Below, piece by piece: positions 60,306 through 64,000 of a DNA stretch of 64,000 nucleotides. The translations under genes were made by a program, and so were the position numbers. Below the pieces are notes generated by a model. The model did no database searches. It was not told where the DNA came from and worked only from the letters and a program-made list of their open reading frames with translations. The DNA is taken from positions 1,426,001-1,490,000 of the forward strand of contig NZ_CP031513.1 in NCBI RefSeq assembly GCF_003522965.1. Reading direction: 5' to 3'. This DNA comes from Bombilactobacillus bombi (GTDB lineage Bacteria > Bacillota > Bacilli > Lactobacillales > Lactobacillaceae). How positions within the stretch are numbered: position 1 is the first letter of the stretch; each line of letters opens with the position of its first letter.

Positions 60306-61013
60306 TTATTTTTCTAATAATTTAATTTTTCTACGTGCAATTAGACAGCTGGCGCCAGTCTTTAATCTTAGAAGATTTTGCTTTTTATCGATGTAATCAA
60401 GATAATCCAAATTAACCAAAAAAGATTTATGGCAACGAAAGAAGTTATCAGGCAATCGTTCCTCTAACTCTTTTAAATCCCCCGTAACTAATGATTCTTT
60501 GTCAGTTGAATGCAGCAAAAGCTTATGATTGCTGGCAGTTTCAACGTAAGTCAGAGAATTTAAATTAAGATAAAGCACGCGATCATTGAGATTAATCGCA
60601 ATCACTTTATTATCTACCGCATCTATAGCCAATTGTTGCTTGATCGTTTGAAATACCTTTCTTACATTAGACTGTAAATCGCCTTGATCTTTTAGAATAA
60701 AATCTAAAGCAGCTACTTGATATTTAAAGGTTTCAAATGCCATTTCATCATGGGTAGTAATAAAAATAATATATCCATGACTGTCCTTGGCTCTAATTTG
60801 ACTCGCTAATTCAATCCCATTCAAATCGCTGTGCAAATCAATATCTAGAAAATAAATCCCCTGCTGATTATCTAAACATTGTAATACTTGATGAGGATTA
60901 GCAGTTGATAAAACTACCTGCATATCCAAATTTTCAATAAAAATATAATTTTTAATAATTGTGGTTATTTCTTTTCTTTGACTAGGATCGTCTTCACATA
61001 TATAAATATTCAT
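60306..61013 (-). CDS. LytTR response regulator (AgrA/ComE type)
   Basis: 235 residues. Receiver domain residues 1-120: IYICEDDPSQRKEI acidic pocket, phosphorylation Asp in YFLDIDLHSD, and Lys in FILKDQG. LytTR DNA-binding domain 130-235: LTYVETASNHKLLLHS, FFRCHKSFLVNLDYLDYIDK and GASCLIARRKIKLLEK. Activated by the kinase 3 nt upstream, it binds ACCGTT-type direct repeats, here found at 60219-60251. No second repeat pair was seen before its own operon. Confidence 0.94.
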   Translation of the reverse strand: MNIYICEDDPSQRKEITTIIKNYIFIENLDMQVVLSTANPHQVLQCLDNQQGIYFLDIDLHSDLNGIELASQIRAKDSHGYIIFITTHDEMAFETFKYQVAALDFILKDQGDLQSNVRKVFQTIKQQLAIDAVDNKVIAINLNDRVLYLNLNSLTYVETASNHKLLLHSTDKESLVTGDLKELEERLPDNFFRCHKSFLVNLDYLDYIDKKQNLLRLKTGASCLIARRKIKLLEK

Positions 61014-61016
61014 CAG

Positions 61017-62345
61017 CTATACCTTACTTAAAGTTAATTTCTGAATAAAAAAATCAGGCGTAATTTCTGTGTCTATAGAACTGTGCGGATATTGTTGTAA
61101 TATTTCATTAATGTTAGCTAAACCCAGACCTTGATGCCCTTTTTTATTAGTAAATCCAGATTTATAAATCTCTGATAAATTAATTTTTTGAAAATAACGA
61201 TTTTTAATTACCATCACTAGTTGTTGCTCTTTTTGATAAAAGACGATTGATAAATATGTTTTTTTGTCACTAGAATCAATTTGACTAAAATCTAAAGCTT
61301 CCATCGCATTATCAAGCAAAATGCCTAGACACCGATTATATTCATAAATAGGCATTGCATTCGGTAAATTTTGGATTGGATTAATAATTTCAATGCGAAA
61401 ATTATTCTGATATTGATTAAATTTGCTCAACTTTAAAGCCAATAAGCCCTTAACTTCAATAATTTTCATATTTTGCAATGATTTCAAGTTAAATAAATCA
61501 TTAGTTTGATTGATATTGTTATTATTCACAACTTGATAAAAATACTTTTTCAAACCTTCCAAATCTTGATTTTCAATGTAGCCAGTTAACCCTGCTAAAA
61601 CATTTAAATAATCATGCTTAAATTTGCGAAATTCTGTTTGGGCATATTCTAAATTAGAAAGATACTCTACTAACTGCTGATTAGTTTCTTGTTCATGCCT
61701 TAATTGCAAAAGTTGTTGTTGACTGCGTAACCAAATTATACTGACAAAACTCACGATCACTATAATCAATAAAAAAAGCAAACTTACTTTAGTAGTAGTA
61801 CTATTACTATTAGAATTATCAATTTGACTAAAAAATGCTATAACAATTAATAAAATAGTACTGCCTACTCCTAAGGAATTCATACTGTGCGTACGCAATA
61901 GTGCATATACTTTAAAGTGTTTAAATAAGTAATGTAATCCTTGAGCCAGCAATAGTACTATTATCGTCATCAAAATAGTATTACTCAAAATTAATTTCCA
62001 GTTACTTTCCTGTAAAGCATAAGGGATCTTAAATAATGCATATACTAGCACTTCACTGGTTTGAGCGGCAAAAAGAATTATTAAAAAACTCAATATTAAA
62101 AAGAAAAAATTAGCCAGCAATTTTTTTTGCAGCAATAAGTAAAGAGCCACTATTAATATTTCTACAGCAAATAAAACCATCAAAATTACATTATAATCAA
62201 AATAAACAATCCCTAAAATAATTATTCCAAAAGTAATAATTGAGCTCAACGCTAGCTTTAAAAAATCCAGCAAAGTTAAATTTATTTGAAAAATATGTAA
62301 GCATAGCCAATATAACAAACAATAATAGCCTAAAATTAATAACAT
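61017..62345 (-). CDS. AgrC-like sensor histidine kinase
   Basis: 442 residues. Six or seven N-terminal helices (residues 1-205) are followed by a coiled segment (LRHEQETNQQLVEYLSNLEY), the H-box FRKFKHDYLNVLAGL and a GHKL ATPase domain with N-box GILLDNAMEAL and GLGLANINEIL. HPK10 kinases of this form sense peptide pheromones in AgrC/ComD/PlnB systems. Cotranscribed with the LytTR regulator. No pheromone precursor gene is evident beside it. Confidence 0.92.
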   Translation of the reverse strand: MLLILGYYCLLYWLCLHIFQINLTLLDFLKLALSSIITFGIIILGIVYFDYNVILMVLFAVEILIVALYLLLQKKLLANFFFLILSFLIILFAAQTSEVLVYALFKIPYALQESNWKLILSNTILMTIIVLLLAQGLHYLFKHFKVYALLRTHSMNSLGVGSTILLIVIAFFSQIDNSNSNSTTTKVSLLFLLIIVIVSFVSIIWLRSQQQLLQLRHEQETNQQLVEYLSNLEYAQTEFRKFKHDYLNVLAGLTGYIENQDLEGLKKYFYQVVNNNNINQTNDLFNLKSLQNMKIIEVKGLLALKLSKFNQYQNNFRIEIINPIQNLPNAMPIYEYNRCLGILLDNAMEALDFSQIDSSDKKTYLSIVFYQKEQQLVMVIKNRYFQKINLSEIYKSGFTNKKGHQGLGLANINEILQQYPHSSIDTEITPDFFIQKLTLSKV

Positions 62346-62631
62346 CCTACCCTACCTATAATTTTAATTAATCATTATTCAAGTCATTTATAAACTTATC
62401 ATACTGCTTATTCATGCGTAAAAACTAACTACATAATTAAATTTGAAATCTAATTTTTTGTGTTAATCCAATCATTGAATCAGCGTCAATTCTTCAAAAA
62501 CAAACGTTTCTCATTCAATGAAATTTAATTGCCGTATTAATGCTACTATTATACATAAGGAGAAACTTAAAATTAATAAATGGTTTCCTTGGATATCCAA
62601 ATAATAATATCAAAAAATTGGAGATGATAAG
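62346..62631. other. divergent intergenic region of the two kinases
   Basis: About 285 bp with no standard gene. AAGGAG at about 62558 precedes a very short aromatic frame (INKWFPWISK, AUU start required), and ATG 62580 opens a 15-codon frame that ends at the RBS of the next kinase. No ACCGTT repeats seen here. Confidence 0.3.
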
Positions 62632-63963
62632 TTGGTCACTGTTAGTAAATTGGCTGATTTTATAGATAATACACTTATTATTTATTTAATGGCTAATTTA
62701 ACTCATATATATAATTATAATTATAAAAAATATTTTTTCATTATAGATATTATCCAGTCTCTTTTACTTGGATACATAGGCTTATATATAGAAAATTTGA
62801 ATGTGCTTCTTTGGTTTTTGATTACCTTTTTGATTCAAAAAATATTTCATCGGTTAAATTATCAATTTCTAAGCGCTAGATTATTATCAATAATAACAAT
62901 TGTATTTATTACCATAATATCAGCCTGTATCGAACCAATTGTAAAATTTTCTATATTTAGATTATTTCATCTACGATATTCTAATGATGTTAGGCTTTAT
63001 ATTCGTATTATCTTTTATATATTTATCGCATTACTCCTGATGTTTGTACTGTATAAACACAACAATCAAATCATTATTATTAAACAACAAATTAAAAAGC
63101 TGGGTTTAGAAACTAGAATTTTTAAATTATTAGTTTTCTTATTGGTGTCCTTAATTTTTATTATAGTTCTTACACAAATAACCAATATAACGAAGACTGT
63201 TATGATTCCATTATTAATTATTTTTATAATCTTTATAGTTTTAACTTTTATCCAAGTCTTTTCTTTTATCCAAGCTTACAGTTATCGGCAAGAGACTGAA
63301 GCTAAAATCGTGCAAAATCAACAATTACAAGAGTATCTCCAAAACACAGAACAGCAATATCAAGAATTACGTCACTTTAAACACGACTATCAAAATATGC
63401 TGTTGGCTTTGGAAGGCTTCGCCAAAAAGGGTAATCAACAACAATTTAAAGATTATTATCACCAACTAGTACAACAACGACCCCAGACAGAAAATTTAGA
63501 AGAACTAACAATCAGCCATATTGATTACTTAAAAAATGAACCTTTGCGGGGATTAATTATTCAAAAGTTCTTTGCTGCAAAACAAGATAACATTCAATTA
63601 CAGTTAGAAATTGATCAAAATATTGAAATTCATAACCCGGATATTCTCTCCATTGTCCGTATTTTAGGCATTTTGCTGGATAATGCTCTAGAACAAACAG
63701 CCCAAGAAAATGAAAAGGTCGTTACTTGTGCTTTTAATCAAACTGCTGATCAAATTATTGAAATCACAATTGCTAATCCTGCAACTAACCTGACCAATAT
63801 CGATCAATTATTTGCCAATGGTTACACCACCAAACAAGATCACCATGGATTTGGTCTCAATAATGTCCAAAAAATGGTTAAACAAAATAAAAATTTGTTT
63901 TTAGAAACCGAACTTTTAAAGCAACATCTAAATATCACACTAATGATTACAGGCGAAGAATAA
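62632..63963 (+). CDS. second AgrC-like sensor histidine kinase
   Basis: 443 residues with UUG start behind TTGGAGATG. Membrane part residues 1-220 rich in I, L and F; then coiled coil (QQLQEYLQNTEQQYQELRHF), H-box FKHDYQNMLLALEGF, N-box ILGILLDNALEQ and GFGLNNVQKMV. Same architecture as the kinase at 61.0-62.3 kb and divergent from it. The C-terminal half shares its domain order. A regulator partner would be expected just after 63963, beyond the window. Signs of sequence transfer: none beyond high AT in the membrane part. Confidence 0.9.
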   Translation: MVTVSKLADFIDNTLIIYLMANLTHIYNYNYKKYFFIIDIIQSLLLGYIGLYIENLNVLLWFLITFLIQKIFHRLNYQFLSARLLSIITIVFITIISACIEPIVKFSIFRLFHLRYSNDVRLYIRIIFYIFIALLLMFVLYKHNNQIIIIKQQIKKLGLETRIFKLLVFLLVSLIFIIVLTQITNITKTVMIPLLIIFIIFIVLTFIQVFSFIQAYSYRQETEAKIVQNQQLQEYLQNTEQQYQELRHFKHDYQNMLLALEGFAKKGNQQQFKDYYHQLVQQRPQTENLEELTISHIDYLKNEPLRGLIIQKFFAAKQDNIQLQLEIDQNIEIHNPDILSIVRILGILLDNALEQTAQENEKVVTCAFNQTADQIIEITIANPATNLTNIDQLFANGYTTKQDHHGFGLNNVQKMVKQNKNLFLETELLKQHLNITLMITGEE

Positions 63964-64000
63964 TGTTATCTATCTTCACTAAGACATAAATTATTCTTGC

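Overview
The window is about 64 kb of AT-rich, protein-dense DNA from a low-GC Gram-positive bacterium, most likely a member of the Lactobacillaceae. The grounds are strong GGAGG-type ribosome binding sites, many UUG/GUG starts, a split LacL/LacM beta-galactosidase, glycerol-3-phosphate oxidase of the lactobacillal type, a D-2-hydroxyacid (D-lactate) dehydrogenase, a C69 dipeptidase, a holin-like type I toxin and many APC, MFS and PTS carriers. Genus cannot be fixed from sequence reading alone; a plant- or insect-associated lactobacillus would fit the sugar repertoire. No rRNA, tRNA, transposase, phage or CRISPR feature was seen.

Layout. (1) 1-4.9 kb: divergent sugar locus, with a DeoR regulator and a PfkB-type ketose-phosphate kinase on the minus strand facing a galactitol-family PTS (EIIA, EIIB, EIIC), a small membrane protein and a class II aldolase. 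(2) 4.9-9.2 kb (minus): mannose-family PTS (EIIA, EIIB, EIIC, EIID) with a fructosamine-6-phosphate deglycase-like SIS protein and a GntR/UTRA regulator, probably for Amadori products, with a long palindromic operator and a cre-like site upstream. (3) 9.4-16.3 kb: frameshifted lipoate-protein ligase, SDR dehydrogenase, CPBP membrane protease, an XRE regulator with small membrane protein, a regulator remnant and an APC permease. (4) 16.4-24.1 kb: MFS sugar transporter and GH51 arabinofuranosidase, an ArsR-type regulator with a large C-terminal domain, an AraC regulator and lacLM. (5) 24.1-31.7 kb: AhpD/CMD-like protein and aldo/keto reductase around a MerR-type promoter, MFS carrier, pyrFE, phosphatase, a PyrR-attenuated uracil permease and an FAD-linked oxidase. 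(6) 31.9-42.3 kb: glpK-glpO-glpF, ROK fructokinase, xanthine-type permease, C69 dipeptidase, DMT transporter and D-lactate dehydrogenase. (7) 42.3-47.2 kb: menF-menD-menH-menC, the early menaquinone branch. (8) 47.2-57.4 kb: large membrane protein, APC permease, HAD phosphatase, a 52-residue basic protein, MarR-nucleoside hydrolase, heavy-metal P-type ATPase, macrodomain protein and a YibE/F pair. (9) 57.5-64 kb: accessory region with a small secreted protein, two copies of a holin-like type I toxin-antitoxin locus (one intact, one decayed) flanking a membrane protein, a membrane-anchored surface protein behind LytTR direct repeats, and two AgrC-like kinases with one LytTR response regulator.

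How the parts work together. Much of the window takes up and splits sugars or sugar adducts and feeds glycolysis. Catabolite control is suggested by cre-like sites before the Amadori operon, the ArsR-type gene and glpK. Glycerol goes through GlpF, GlpK and GlpO (expected to make hydrogen peroxide). PyrF, PyrE and the attenuated uracil permease form a pyrimidine group. The men genes cover chorismate to o-succinylbenzoate only; later steps must lie elsewhere or the pathway is partial. The right end is the least conventional part: a duplicated RNA-regulated toxin locus and a peptide-type two-component circuit whose regulator probably acts on the adjacent surface-protein gene through two direct repeats.
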